From contig NZ_FPAT01000002.1 in NCBI RefSeq assembly GCF_900116555.1, positions 1-64,000 on the forward strand: DNA of 64,000 bases, read 5' to 3'. The position numbers were made by a program, and so were the translations under genes. Of this stretch, positions 17,412 to 26,518 are shown piece by piece. Each line of letters begins with the position of its first letter. The stretch's first letter is position 1. This stretch comes from Actinopolyspora lacussalsi subsp. righensis (lineage in GTDB: Bacteria; Actinomycetota; Actinomycetes; Mycobacteriales; Pseudonocardiaceae). Below the pieces are notes generated by a model. That model made no database searches. It saw only the letters and a list, made by a program, of their open reading frames with translations, and had not been told where the DNA came from.

Positions 17412-18122
17412 GTGCACCAGTACCGTGGAACGGTGACCGTGCGCGCAGTGCTCTTCGACTTTTCCGGCACCTTGTTCCGGCTGGAGCAGGACGAGTCCTG
17501 GTTGGCCGGGGTGACCGACGAGTCCGGGAAGCAGTGGGACCTGGAGGCCCAGACCGAGCTGATGCGGCGGATGACCGCCCCCACGCAGCAGGTGGTCAAG
17601 CTCTCCCAGGAGTACCAGCAGGCATGGGACGAGCGGGACCTCTACCCGGACCAGCACCGCAAGGTCTACCTGGAGGTGCTGCGCAGCTCCGGCCTCACCG
17701 ATCCGGCACAGGCAGAGGCGCTCTACTCGCGGTTGATCGATCCGGACTGCTGGACTCCCTATCCCGACGCGGCTCCCGTGGTGCGGCGGCTGAACGAGGC
17801 GGGTATCCGCACCGCGGTCATCAGCAACATCGCCTTCGACATCCGACCCGCGCTGGACCGCGTCGGTATCGGTGATCTCTTCGACTCGGTGTTGATGTCC
17901 TACGTCGAAGGTGTGATCAAGCCCGATCCGAAGCTGTTCCTGCGTGCCTGCGAGCGGATCGACGTCGAGCCGGAGCAGGCACTGATGATCGGTGACAGCG
18001 TCGAGGCCGACGGCGCCGCCACCGAGGTGGGCTGCCGGTTCGCCCACGTCGAACCGTCCCCGACCGACGAGCGGCCGGACGCGCTGCTGCGGGCCGTCGC
18101 CGATCACGGCGTGTCGCTGTAA
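17412..18122 (+). CDS. HAD-superfamily hydrolase
   Basis: 236 residues with all four HAD motifs: I DFSGTLF (nucleophile Asp, but Ser in the middle where most have Asp), II VISNIA, III VIKPDPKLF (lysine) and IV GDSVEAD. The helical cap between motifs I and II suggests a subfamily I phosphatase or epoxide-hydrolase-N-like member. The second motif I aspartate, general acid in true phosphatases, sits at the position of Ser or Gly here, so the reaction is uncertain. The GTG at 17412 has GAGGTGG just before it; a GTG at 17433 is the alternative. Confidence 0.8.
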   Translation: MHQYRGTVTVRAVLFDFSGTLFRLEQDESWLAGVTDESGKQWDLEAQTELMRRMTAPTQQVVKLSQEYQQAWDERDLYPDQHRKVYLEVLRSSGLTDPAQAEALYSRLIDPDCWTPYPDAAPVVRRLNEAGIRTAVISNIAFDIRPALDRVGIGDLFDSVLMSYVEGVIKPDPKLFLRACERIDVEPEQALMIGDSVEADGAATEVGCRFAHVEPSPTDERPDALLRAVADHGVSL

Positions 18123-18154
18123 GCCCATCGGTGGTCGCTGTAACCCCACCGGAT

Positions 18155-18185
18155 TTGTGATCCGCACAGGTCTTGCCCGTATCAT
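18155..18185 (+). promoter_or_regulatory. Candidate promoter giving a leaderless cysS mRNA
   Basis: TTGTGA (18155-18160), 19-bp spacer, TATCAT (18180-18185). The cysS GTG begins 7 bases after the -10, so the start point would coincide with the start codon. There is no ribosome-binding site. Confidence 0.45.
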
Positions 18186-18191
18186 CACGGT

Positions 18192-19589
18192 GTGAGCCTG
18201 TACCTTCATGACACCGCGAGTCGCACCACACGTGAGTTCCAGCCCCGCCAGGAGGGCCTGGCGACGTTGTACCTGTGTGGGGCCACGGTTCAGGACCTGC
18301 CGCACGTCGGTCACGTGCGCAGCGGGCTCAACTTCGACGTGCTGCGGCGCTGGCTGACCCACCTCGGCTACGAGGTGCGGCTGGTGCGCAACGTCACCGA
18401 CATCGACGACAAGATCCTGGCCAAGGCAGCCGAGGCCGGGCGCCCCTGGTGGGAGTGGGCCGCCACGCACGAGCGCGCGTTCGAGGACGCCTACGACCGG
18501 CTCGGTTGCCTGCCGCCCTCGGCCACCCCCAGGGCGACCGGGCACATCACCCAGATGGTCGAGCTGGTGCAGCGGTTGATCGACCGGGACCACGCCTACG
18601 CCGCCGACGGCGACGTGTACTTCTCGGTGCCCTCCTTCCTGGAGTCCTACGGCAGGCTGTCCGGGCAGCGCCCCGAGGAGATGCAGCAGGCCGAGGAGGC
18701 GGTACCGGCGGGCAAGCGCGACCCGAGGGACTTCACGCTGTGGAAGTCGGCGAAACCGGGTGAACCGAGCTGGCCCGCCCCGTGGGGGCGGGGTCGGCCG
18801 GGCTGGCACCTGGAGTGCTCGGCGATGTCGACCTACTACCTGGGGGAGGAGTTCGACATCCACGGCGGCGGGCTGGATCTGGTCTTCCCGCACCACGAGA
18901 ACGAACTGGCGCAGTCCAACGCGGCCGGCGACGGGTTCGCCCGCTACTGGCTGCACAACTCCTGGGTGACCGCCAGCGGCGAGAAGATGTCGAAGTCGTT
19001 GGGCAACACGCTCGGCATCGCCGCGCTGCTGCAGCGGGTCCGACCCGTTGAGCTGCGGTATTATCTGGTCGTACCGCATTACCGGTCCACGGTGGAGTTC
19101 TCCGACGAGGGGCTCGAGGAGGCGGTCGCGACCTTCCGCAGGATCGAGTCGTTCCTGCACCGGGTGGTGCGGCGCACCGGCGAGGTCGCACCTTCCGAGG
19201 TGACCGAGGAGTTCGCCGCGGCCATGAACGACGACCTGGGGACACCGCAGGCCATCGCGGCCGTGCACAACGTGGTTCGGGAGGCCAACTCCGCGCTGGA
19301 CGCCGGCGAGGACGAGGCGGCCCGCGAGGGCGCGGCACGGGTGCGTGCGATGCTCGACGTCTTCGGGCTCGATCCGCTGGCGCCGCACTGGGCCGGTCGG
19401 GAGGGTGCTTCCGACGAGGCGCACCGGGCGCTTTCCGCGCTGGTCGACGATCTGCTCGAACAGCGTAGTCAGGCACGGGCCGACCGGGATTTCGCCACCG
19501 CCGACGCGGTTCGGGATCGGTTGCACGCCTGCGGTATCGCCGTCGAGGACACCCCCGACGGTCCGATGTGGACTTTGAAGGACGGATAG
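18192..19589 (+). CDS. cysS: Cysteinyl-tRNA synthetase
   Basis: 465-residue class I synthetase. The HIGH motif appears as [14 protein letters not shown] as [10 protein letters not shown], and LCGATV supplies a zinc-binding cysteine near the N-terminus. A C-terminal helical anticodon-binding part follows. It charges tRNA-Cys. rlmB starts 3 bp after its stop, so the two are cotranscribed. Position after ispF matches mycobacterial cysS1 rather than the mycothiol ligase mshC. Confidence 0.95.
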   Translation: MSLYLHDTASRTTREFQPRQEGLATLYLCGATVQDLPHVGHVRSGLNFDVLRRWLTHLGYEVRLVRNVTDIDDKILAKAAEAGRPWWEWAATHERAFEDAYDRLGCLPPSATPRATGHITQMVELVQRLIDRDHAYAADGDVYFSVPSFLESYGRLSGQRPEEMQQAEEAVPAGKRDPRDFTLWKSAKPGEPSWPAPWGRGRPGWHLECSAMSTYYLGEEFDIHGGGLDLVFPHHENELAQSNAAGDGFARYWLHNSWVTASGEKMSKSLGNTLGIAALLQRVRPVELRYYLVVPHYRSTVEFSDEGLEEAVATFRRIESFLHRVVRRTGEVAPSEVTEEFAAAMNDDLGTPQAIAAVHNVVREANSALDAGEDEAAREGAARVRAMLDVFGLDPLAPHWAGREGASDEAHRALSALVDDLLEQRSQARADRDFATADAVRDRLHACGIAVEDTPDGPMWTLKDG

Positions 19590-19592
19590 CTC

Positions 19593-20552
19593 GTGCCGGG
19601 AAACGACAAGCGCAGAGGCGCGGTACGCAAGTCGGGCACCAAGAAGGGCATGGTCGTCGGATCAGGTGGCCAGCGCCGCAAGGCTCTCGAGGGCAAGAAA
19701 CCCACCCCCAAGGCCGAGAACAGGTTCAACCACCCCGCCAAGCGCAAGGCGGACGCGCGCAAGCAGGCGCAGCAGCAGCGGGACAAGCGCCGCAAGGAGT
19801 CCGACAGCGCGGGTGAGCTCGTGGCGGGCCGCAATCCCGTGCTGGAGTGCGTCCGCGCCGGGGTGCCGACCACCGCGCTGTACGCGGCGGAGGGGATCGA
19901 CACCGACGAGCGGGTGACCGAGGCGGTCCGGCTCGCCGCGGACCAGGGGATCTCCGTGGTGGAGGTGCCGCGCGGTGAACTCGACCGGATGACCTCCGGC
20001 GCGCTGCACCAGGGGCTGGCGCTGCGCATCCCGCCCTACGAGTACTCCGAGCCGGAGGATCTGCTCACCGCGGCCCGGAACTCCGGGTTGCCGCCGCTGC
20101 TGGTGGCCGTGGACGGGGTGACCGATCCCCGCAACCTCGGGGCGGTGGTGCGTTCGGCGGCGGCGTTCGGCGCGCACGGCGTGCTGCTGCCGCAGCGGCG
20201 CAGCGCCGGGATGACCGCGGTGGCGTGGCGTTCCAGCGCGGGCACCGCCGCTCGGATACCGGTGGCGAAGGCCACCAACCTCAACCGCACGCTCAAGAAC
20301 CTCAAGTCCGAGGGGCTGATGGTGGTCGGTCTGGACGCCGACTCCGACGTCACCTCCGACGAGCTGGAGCTGGCTACCGATCCGCTCGTGGTCGTGGTGG
20401 GGTCCGAGGGCCGGGGGCTGGCCCGGTTGACCAGGGAGAACTGCGATCAGACCGTCTCGATTCCGATGAGCTCCGGGGTCGAGTCGCTGAACGCCTCGGT
20501 CGCGGCCGGGGTGGTGCTCGCCGAGGTCGCGCGCAGGCGCAGGCTGAGCTGA
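19593..20552 (+). CDS. rlmB: 23S rRNA (guanosine-2'-O-)-methyltransferase RlmB / TrmH family
   Basis: 319 residues. A lysine/arginine-rich N-terminal tail of about 75 residues, likely RNA-binding, precedes a substrate-binding domain ([10 protein letters not shown]). The SPOUT catalytic domain shows [25 protein letters not shown] and [18 protein letters not shown], the three SpoU motifs that form the knot and SAM site. Expected product is Gm2251-type methylation of 23S rRNA. Part of the cysS operon. Confidence 0.93.
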   Translation: MPGNDKRRGAVRKSGTKKGMVVGSGGQRRKALEGKKPTPKAENRFNHPAKRKADARKQAQQQRDKRRKESDSAGELVAGRNPVLECVRAGVPTTALYAAEGIDTDERVTEAVRLAADQGISVVEVPRGELDRMTSGALHQGLALRIPPYEYSEPEDLLTAARNSGLPPLLVAVDGVTDPRNLGAVVRSAAAFGAHGVLLPQRRSAGMTAVAWRSSAGTAARIPVAKATNLNRTLKNLKSEGLMVVGLDADSDVTSDELELATDPLVVVVGSEGRGLARLTRENCDQTVSIPMSSGVESLNASVAAGVVLAEVARRRRLS

Positions 20553-20770
20553 CGCCCCGCTCCGGGGCGCGGCGCGTCGATCCCGAAGTGGGAGCCGAAC
20601 TCGTCGCTCCGATGTGGACGGTGAACCACCGGTGCGGTGCGGACGGGTTGTGTCGGTCGTCTCACCGCCGAATTCAGCGGTTCCGCGCCCGTGCTCGGTG
20701 CGGCTCGGTTAGAGTCTGACGGACCGCAGGCCGGCAGCCGCGCTGCACGCCGAACCGAGCTCGGACCCAC

Positions 20771-22204
20771 ATGTCGTTCGCAACTCCGCTTTTCCTCTGG
20801 TACTTCCTGCCCACGGTGCTGCTCGCCGTGCTGCTGGCGCCGCGTTCCTGGCGCAACGCGGTCGTCGCGGTGGCCAGCCTGGTGTTCTACGCCAGCGGTG
20901 CGGGCGGCACCACGATGCTGCTGCTCGACTGCATCGTCGTGAACTTCTTCGTGGGCCGGAACCTGGAGCCAGACGAGTGGCGGCTGGACGGCAGCCGCCG
21001 CAGACTGCTGCTCACCGGGGCCGTGGTGCTCAACCTGGCCGTGCTGGGGGTGTGGAAGTACGCGGGCTTCGCCAGTGAGCAGGCGGCGGTGCTGGCGGGG
21101 TGGTTCGGCGGTCACCTGCCGAAGTTCGAGGTCATCCTGCCGATCGGGATCTCGTTCTACACGTTCCACCACATCTCCTACCTGGTCGACATCTACCGTG
21201 GTGAACGCCCGGCGCTGCGGGAGCCGGTGGCCTTCGTGGCCTACATCGCGATGTTCCCGCAGCTGGTGGCAGGGCCGATCGTGCGCTACCACGAGATCGC
21301 CGACCAGCTGCCGCAGCGGCGTACCCACCGGCTCGACGACATGGCGGCGGGCTTCCCCCGGTTCGCCTGGGGGTTGACGAAGAAGGTGGTCATCGCCGAC
21401 AGCCTCGCGCCGGTGGCCGACGCCTGCTTCGCGACCCCGGGGTCGGAGATGACGTTCGCGATCGCCTGGCTCGGCGCGATCGTCTACACGATGCAGCTGT
21501 ACTTCGACTTCTCCGGGTACTCCGACATGGCGATCGGACTGGGGCGGATGTTGGGGTTCCGGCTGCCCGAGAACTTCGCCCGCCCGTACTCCTCGGTGAC
21601 GGTCACGGAGTTCTGGCAGCGCTGGCACATGTCGCTGTCGCGCTGGTTCCGCGACTACGTCTACATCCCGCTCGGCGGCAACCGCGACGGCACGTTCCGC
21701 ACCTACCGGAACCTGACGATCATCTTCGTGCTGACCGGGTTCTGGCACGGCGCGGCCTGGACGTATCTGGTCTGGGGGCTGTTCCACGGGGGGCTGCTGG
21801 TGCTCGAGCGGGCCACCGGGGCCTACCGGATGCCGGTCCGGCCCGGGACGCGCGCGGCCCGGCGAGCGGCGACGATGCTGCTGGTCACGTTCGGCTGGGT
21901 GGTGTTCCGGGCGCCGGACCTGGGCACCGCCGGGATGATGCTCGGCCACATGCTGCTTCCCGACCTCGGCGGGGTGACGGCGGTGGTCGACGCGGCACTG
22001 ACCAACCAGCGCACGCTGCTCCTGCTGGTGGCCCTGCTGGTGGTGCTGCTGCCCGCCGACGACGCGACCGGCACCTACATCGAGTCGGCCCGCGGTCGCA
22101 CGGCCACCGGCGTTCGGGTCGGGGTGATGACGGCGGGCACCGTCTACTCCGGACTGCTGGTGGCGGCGGGCTCGTTCAGCCCGTTCCTGTACTACCAGTT
22201 CTGA
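20771..22204 (+). CDS. MBOAT-family O-acyltransferase (AlgI-like)
   Basis: 477-residue polytopic membrane protein. Diagnostic blocks are YLVDIYRGE, MSLSRWFRDYVYIPLGGNR and FWHGAAWTYLVWGLFHG with the conserved MBOAT histidine. AlgI-type proteins pass acyl groups across the membrane to a periplasmic or extracellular SGNH partner that decorates a polysaccharide. The expected partner gene is not next to it but 9.5 kb away at 31689. Starts at an ATG at 20771, about 220 bp after rlmB. Confidence 0.9.
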   Translation: MSFATPLFLWYFLPTVLLAVLLAPRSWRNAVVAVASLVFYASGAGGTTMLLLDCIVVNFFVGRNLEPDEWRLDGSRRRLLLTGAVVLNLAVLGVWKYAGFASEQAAVLAGWFGGHLPKFEVILPIGISFYTFHHISYLVDIYRGERPALREPVAFVAYIAMFPQLVAGPIVRYHEIADQLPQRRTHRLDDMAAGFPRFAWGLTKKVVIADSLAPVADACFATPGSEMTFAIAWLGAIVYTMQLYFDFSGYSDMAIGLGRMLGFRLPENFARPYSSVTVTEFWQRWHMSLSRWFRDYVYIPLGGNRDGTFRTYRNLTIIFVLTGFWHGAAWTYLVWGLFHGGLLVLERATGAYRMPVRPGTRAARRAATMLLVTFGWVVFRAPDLGTAGMMLGHMLLPDLGGVTAVVDAALTNQRTLLLLVALLVVLLPADDATGTYIESARGRTATGVRVGVMTAGTVYSGLLVAAGSFSPFLYYQF

Positions 22205-22320
22205 ACCGTGACCCCGACAGCCTCTGGTGACCCCGGTGCCAGGCCGCCGTCCGTTTTTCTTCTGAGCCGGAGGCGATCCCCGGGGCTCGGGTACCGCGTG
22301 GACCCGTAAGGCTGCGAGTC

Positions 22321-22757
22321 CCCCCTCGATCTCGGGTGTGTCGTGTATTCGACACAGTTCTCCCGGGATCGAGGGGGAGGTGAAGCTTCTCGGTATACCG
22401 GAATTGTGACTTCGGAGCTTCACCCCGCGCGGGGTGTTACACCCGCGCCGAGCCGGGGGTTACGGGCAGAGCGGCGATGATGGGCCGATAGTGCCCGAGC
22501 ATGAGCGTCAGGGCTTACCAAGGACACGGCCGGGTTCGCCTAGATCGTGCGTTGCCTGACGCGCGGACTTCACGCCCTCTGACGGCGGTCCGCACGGCTG
22601 TGAACCGTGGCCAGGACTTGTAACCCTGCCCACATGCTGCCTGGACCGCATGCGGAGGGAGCCTATTCCGTGCTAGACTCAGCACTGCTTTATTTCTCTT
22701 GGCAGATGGAATATAGCACGGGCCCTCTGATTCCGATCAGGGGGCTCTTCTGCGTGC
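22321..22757 (+). ncRNA. Run of stem-loops, possible structured RNA (speculative)
   Basis: No convincing coding frame lies in the 688 bp after algI, but inverted repeats follow each other. They are CCCCCTCGATC/GATCGAGGGGG with an inner TGTGTCG/CGACACA (22321-22377), GGTGAAGCT/AGCTTCACC (22379-22424), GGGTGT/ACACCC (22432-22444), GCGTCAGG/CCTGACGC (22505-22562), GCGGAC/GTCCGC (22563-22593) and CACGG/CCGTG. Then come CCGTGCTA/TAGCACGG (22668-22721) and a terminator-like hairpin. GTGCT/AGCAC could form instead of the last long stem. Transcription is not shown. Alternatives are a row of terminators or protein-binding dyads at an insertion boundary. Confidence 0.35.
22722..22750 (+). terminator. 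Terminator-like hairpin with UCCG tetraloop
   Basis: GCCCTCTGAT (22722-22731) pairs with ATCAGGGGGC (22736-22745), one G-U pair. The loop is TCCG, a UNCG-class tetraloop, and TCTTCT follows. It would end a plus-strand transcript. Confidence 0.5.
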
Positions 22758-22892
22758 GTAGTCATGGTGATTCCTCGTTCGCCATCCGGTCGAGCAGAGT
22801 CCGGATACGCCTGTCCAGCAGTTAACGCCTTCCAGAGTGACTAGATAAGTGTGGAGTTCGTCCGGGAACCGTTCACCTGATCACTGCCCGGG

Positions 22893-23129
22893 TTATGGTT
22901 TTCCTGTTGAGAGGCCGCGCCAGAAGGGGACTGAATTCTTTGCCGTCACTAGGGCGTCTTTGATGTTGGTCGGGCGAATATTCGTCTCGGTGAGCTGACC
23001 CAACGGCACCCAGTGGAATTCGAGATGTTTCTTCTGGCTTGTCGGTTCCGGAACATCGAGGGTCACGGTGAACAGTAGCGAGGCCACGTACTGGGCCAAT
23101 TCAGTAGAGACATCGAGCACGGTGGACAA
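22893..23129 (-). pseudogene. C-terminal remnant of a Nudix hydrolase
   Basis: 78 codons opening directly after a stop. The stretch KKHLEFHWVPLGQLTETNIRP and the end NSVPFWRG match the C-terminal half of ADP-ribose/MutT-type Nudix proteins. The Nudix box (G-x5-E-x7-REUxEE) is absent, and no upstream frame supplies it in the 180 bp before the next gene. The piece is AT-richer than its surroundings, consistent with acquisition then decay. Confidence 0.6.
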
Positions 23130-23228
23130 TCACGGAGAGCCTCCGGTGTGGACGGGTTCTGTGATAAGACCAGCCCTACCGGGGGTTCTCCGTCTACTTT
23201 CTCTCCCCAGCGACGTCGCCAGCACCCA

Positions 23229-23249
23229 CCACTGAGGTCACCTCAGTGG
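23229..23249. terminator. Perfect 21-bp dyad after the CYTH gene
   Basis: CCACTGAGGT-C-ACCTCAGTGG, 60 bp 3' of the CYTH stop and upstream of the Nudix remnant. Without a T tract it may be a terminator or an operator. Confidence 0.4.
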
Positions 23250-23311
23250 GACGATTTCAGCCACCACGAACACACCCCACCGATGAGCGCCCCGGATCCG
23301 TACGGCCGGGC

Positions 23312-23842
23312 TCAGAATCGCAGGTCACTGATTTCGGCCAGATCGATGCCGTAGCGGGCGTATACCTTGGTGGTGTTCTCGCCGGTGAGGTCGCCCTCGG
23401 TGTAGCCCAATCGAGAGGCCACGGCCATGACCCGCTCCTTGCTGTCGGCTTCGATTTCGACGTAAGTGGGGATGTGGGGCCAGCTGTCGATCTCCACCTC
23501 GGCCCCGTCGAGGTGGAAGCTGACACGCCTGTTCTCCTGATAGGCCTTGGGCTGATAGCCGAGCTTGCCCAACAGGGCGTTCGTGGCTTCGAAGTCCGAG
23601 ACGGCCACTTCGGTTTCCCGCGTGCCGTCGATGGCATCGTTGGTGATCTCTTTGATCGTCAGTGTGGTGGCACTGCCGGTGTCGCGCAGGCGAATCCACC
23701 GGGATTGATCACCCGGGGTGATGTCGTAGACGTAGCGACGTTGCAGAGCCTGTCCACGTTTGGTGCCGCCTGCCTGCAGGATCTGCTTTTCCATTGTGTC
23801 GGGGTCGATGTCGAGGATCTTGGCTTCGTGCTCGATGGGCAC
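23312..23842 (-). CDS. CYTH-domain protein (class IV adenylate cyclase / triphosphatase-like)
   Basis: 176 residues. The defining ExExK motif is at the N-terminus (Glu4-His-Glu6-Ala-Lys8). Alternating charged strands follow, including RWIRLRDTG, TLTIKEI, ETEVAVSDFEATNALL, ENRRVSFHLDGAEVEID and YVEIEADSKE, which together line the tunnel of CYTH enzymes. Such proteins bind a triphosphate with divalent metal; activities include thiamine triphosphatase, RNA triphosphatase and adenylate cyclase. Starts at GTG with GGGAGAA upstream, 39 bp after the radical SAM gene, so it is likely cotranscribed. Confidence 0.85.
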   Translation of the reverse strand: MPIEHEAKILDIDPDTMEKQILQAGGTKRGQALQRRYVYDITPGDQSRWIRLRDTGSATTLTIKEITNDAIDGTRETEVAVSDFEATNALLGKLGYQPKAYQENRRVSFHLDGAEVEIDSWPHIPTYVEIEADSKERVMAVASRLGYTEGDLTGENTTKVYARYGIDLAEISDLRF

Positions 23843-23881
23843 CGGTGTTCTCCCTTGCCGTTGTGATCGTCGAGGTTCAGA

Positions 23882-24976
23882 TTAGGATGCCGCGAGCGGT
23901 GCCAGTCGGGCGTATTCGTCCGCGCGGAAGGCGGTGATCTCGGTGGCCAGCGAGCCGTGCAGGAATTCCTCCAGAGGTTGGCACAGGTCCATGCGTTGCA
24001 GGCACACGCCGACCATCCAACGGCCGTCGGTGGCTCGGTACAGTCGCAGTCCGTAATAGCCTTCCTGGCAGTCGCTACCGTTGTTGAAGCGGCATCCGAC
24101 ACACGTGTCGGGCAGGCGCACCGGTCGAATTCGCTTGACGAAGATCCGCCGACCGTCCTCCAGCCGGTATGCGGTCCGAGCGCCGCTCACACCGGCTGTG
24201 ACGTAGTGCGCTTCGGCAACGGCGCCTCTGTCGGTGAGGATCCGGTCGATCGCCTGCAGGGACGGTTGGCCGTGGTCGAGGGAATTGAGTAGGCGTACCG
24301 ACAACATCGGCGAGTACTCATCCAGCACGCGGTGCACCCGATCGATGTGGGCCTCGTCGAGGACCACGAGATTCACGCTGGCGACGATGCCGTGTTCCAC
24401 GCAGACCGCGATGGACTCCCGCAACGCGTCGATCTTGTCGCCAGCGCGGGCGGTGTTGCGATAGCGGGCGTGTTGAACCTCGGCCAGTTCGGCTGGAGTG
24501 GTCCCGAAAACGGAGAAGTTGACCCGATCCAAGCCTGCTTCAGCGCAAGCGGGTAGGACGCCGGCCCCCTGCTCGCCATTGGAGGTCATGCACACCCGAT
24601 ATCCGGCCTCACGACCGCGAGCGATCAGCTCGGCCAGCCGGGGGTGCAGGGTGGGTTCACCTCCGGTGAGGTGGAGCTCGGCCAACCTCATGGCTGCTCG
24701 GAGCCTCGCCACCACGTCAGTGAACTCCTCATCGGGAAAAATCGTTCGCGGCAGGAACGTGGCCCCGTTGCTACCGGTGTAGATCGACACGCGGCCCGAC
24801 CGCCCCCTGGGCGTGAAGGCCTCCGCGATCCGTCTCCGGTTGTCCGCTGCGACCGGTGTTCCTTCGTTATGACAAAACGTACAGGTCATCCCGCACGCAT
24901 CGATGATCTTCACGCGAAGGGTTGCGTCGCGCTGCACGTAGGTCGGTATGTCCGAGCGTGCGAAGTCGTTCACCAC
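23882..24976 (-). CDS. Radical SAM protein with C-terminal cysteine-rich region
   Basis: About 364 residues. The radical SAM cluster motif is C-x3-C-x2-C (Cys28, Cys32, Cys35 from the chosen start), followed by HLTGGEPTLHP and VCMTSNGEQ, both SAM/MoaA-like signatures. The C-terminal part has further cysteines (TCVGCRFNNGSDCQEGYYG, then GVCLQRMDLC) that could hold an auxiliary Fe-S cluster as in SPASM or twitch domains. The frame opens at 25015; the GTG at 24976 has GAAGG five bases upstream. Paired with a CYTH gene. The product is unknown; a MoaA role is unlikely because no other molybdopterin gene is near. Confidence 0.85.
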   Translation of the reverse strand: MVNDFARSDIPTYVQRDATLRVKIIDACGMTCTFCHNEGTPVAADNRRRIAEAFTPRGRSGRVSIYTGSNGATFLPRTIFPDEEFTDVVARLRAAMRLAELHLTGGEPTLHPRLAELIARGREAGYRVCMTSNGEQGAGVLPACAEAGLDRVNFSVFGTTPAELAEVQHARYRNTARAGDKIDALRESIAVCVEHGIVASVNLVVLDEAHIDRVHRVLDEYSPMLSVRLLNSLDHGQPSLQAIDRILTDRGAVAEAHYVTAGVSGARTAYRLEDGRRIFVKRIRPVRLPDTCVGCRFNNGSDCQEGYYGLRLYRATDGRWMVGVCLQRMDLCQPLEEFLHGSLATEITAFRADEYARLAPLAAS

Positions 24977-25273
24977 TGACACCTTCTTGTCGAATGGGCC
25001 ACTCCTGCGTCGCACCCAGCCGGCGACGCCTCACATCGAAACCCGGGAACTCCGGTCGGACCGGGGTGCGGGCTGGTGACGGTCGGAGGACGCCATCAGC
25101 CCGCGCACGGCCGGACAGCTCGGAGTCATCCGGATCGCGTGGTACGACTCGCCGGCTGGACACGGATCACGCTAGGAACGTGCGAACGCGTGGAGTAACA
25201 GCGAAGTGACAGTGCGACATGGCAGCATGGACGGTGCTGATCGGACACTGCCGCGTCCTTTGAGGAGACACCG

Positions 25274-26470
25274 ATGCCAGCCAGTGCTACCGAGAGCTCG
25301 ATCGGCGAGCGCATCGCCGTGGCCCGCAAGGTCGCGGGGCTCAACCAGTACGCATTGGCGCAACGGGCCAGCTACAGCACCAGTATGGTGCGCGCGGTCG
25401 AGCAGGGGCGCGAACCGGCCTCGCCCAGCTTCGTCGCGTGTGTCGCACGCGCGCTCGGTGTCGAGATCGAGGAACTCTACGGCCGGCCCTACCGAGAACT
25501 CCTCGAGGACGATGGTGGCCTGCCCGGTGTCGAAGAGCTGCGCACGCTGTTCGCGGAAGGCCGCCATGTCACCGCGCTGCAGCCGTCTTCGCTCGACGAA
25601 CTCGCTGCCGATCTCGAACGCGCCCGCACGCTGCGCCACAGCGACCGGGCCCGCCGAGCCATCGCGAGGACCCCGGTCCTGCTCCGGCAGCTGCACGGTG
25701 CCGTCCGCGACGCCCCCAGTGATGCGGATCGCGCACGGGCTCACCGGCTCCTGGCACAGTGCTACGCCAACGCCGGGCAACTCGTGTTCCGTTTCGGCTG
25801 GCTGCCCCTGGCCACCCAAGCACTGGACCGCGCCGAGACCGCCGCCGAACACAGCGACGATCCGCTCCTGCCCGCCCACGCCCTGCAGCAACGCGTCCTG
25901 CTGCTGCTCTCGCACGCCGCCTATGACACCGCCACTGCGCTCGTCGACCAGTCCCTAGATCTACTGCCCAGCAACGACCGGGAAGCCACCCTCGCGCTCC
26001 GCGGGGCCGCACACCTACGCGGGGCCATCACCGCTGCCCGCAACTGCGACACCGACCGGGCCCACGGCCACATCGACACCGCCCGCGACATCGGAGCCCG
26101 TCTCGGTCACCAGTCCACCGCCTACGACACCAACTTCGGGCCCGGCAACGTCGAGATCCACCACACCGCCGTGGCGTTGGAGTCCGGTGATCCTGACAGA
26201 GCGGCCCGCACCGGTTCCCAGCTGCGCCTCCCGGCCAACATCCCTGCCACCAGAGCCGGCCACCACTGGCAGGACGTCGCCCGCGCCTGGGTGCTGACCG
26301 GCGATCACGGACAGGCACTCCACTCCCTGAACAACGCCCGCCGCGTCGCGCCGCAACAAACCCGCTACCACCCCCAGGTGCACGAAACGACCCGCGCGAT
26401 CGCACAGACCGAACGCCGCAAATCCGACTCCGTCGCCCACTTCGCCTACTGGCTCGGACTCAAACTCTGA
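25274..26470 (+). CDS. XRE-family regulator with TPR-like C-terminal domain
   Basis: 398 residues. The helix-turn-helix domain (about 10-65) reads IGERIAVARKVAGLNQYALAQRASYSTSMVRAVEQGREPASPSFVAC. The remaining 300 residues are alanine-rich helices with a repeating spacing typical of tetratricopeptide sensor domains. GAGGAG precedes the ATG. It is divergent from the radical SAM gene across a 297-bp gap and 48 bp upstream of the flavoprotein gene. It may therefore control both. Confidence 0.85.
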   Translation: MPASATESSIGERIAVARKVAGLNQYALAQRASYSTSMVRAVEQGREPASPSFVACVARALGVEIEELYGRPYRELLEDDGGLPGVEELRTLFAEGRHVTALQPSSLDELAADLERARTLRHSDRARRAIARTPVLLRQLHGAVRDAPSDADRARAHRLLAQCYANAGQLVFRFGWLPLATQALDRAETAAEHSDDPLLPAHALQQRVLLLLSHAAYDTATALVDQSLDLLPSNDREATLALRGAAHLRGAITAARNCDTDRAHGHIDTARDIGARLGHQSTAYDTNFGPGNVEIHHTAVALESGDPDRAARTGSQLRLPANIPATRAGHHWQDVARAWVLTGDHGQALHSLNNARRVAPQQTRYHPQVHETTRAIAQTERRKSDSVAHFAYWLGLKL

Positions 26471-26518
26471 ATCGGCCACGCCCCGACCGTTTCCGCCCAC
26501 CCGCTACCGTGGTCGGTT

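Noticed and set aside
17121-19526. 801-residue minus-strand frame
   Set aside because: Antisense to the HAD hydrolase and cysS, both of which have intact catalytic motifs.
20447-22423. 658-residue minus-strand frame
   Set aside because: Antisense to rlmB and the AlgI-like gene; composition typical of high-GC shadow frames.
22607-22825. 72-residue plus-strand frame
   Set aside because: No family features, and it lies across several inverted repeats that better explain the region.
22321-22893. Retron or group II intron
   Set aside because: No reverse transcriptase or maturase gene is present nearby, and no intron domain V motif was seen.
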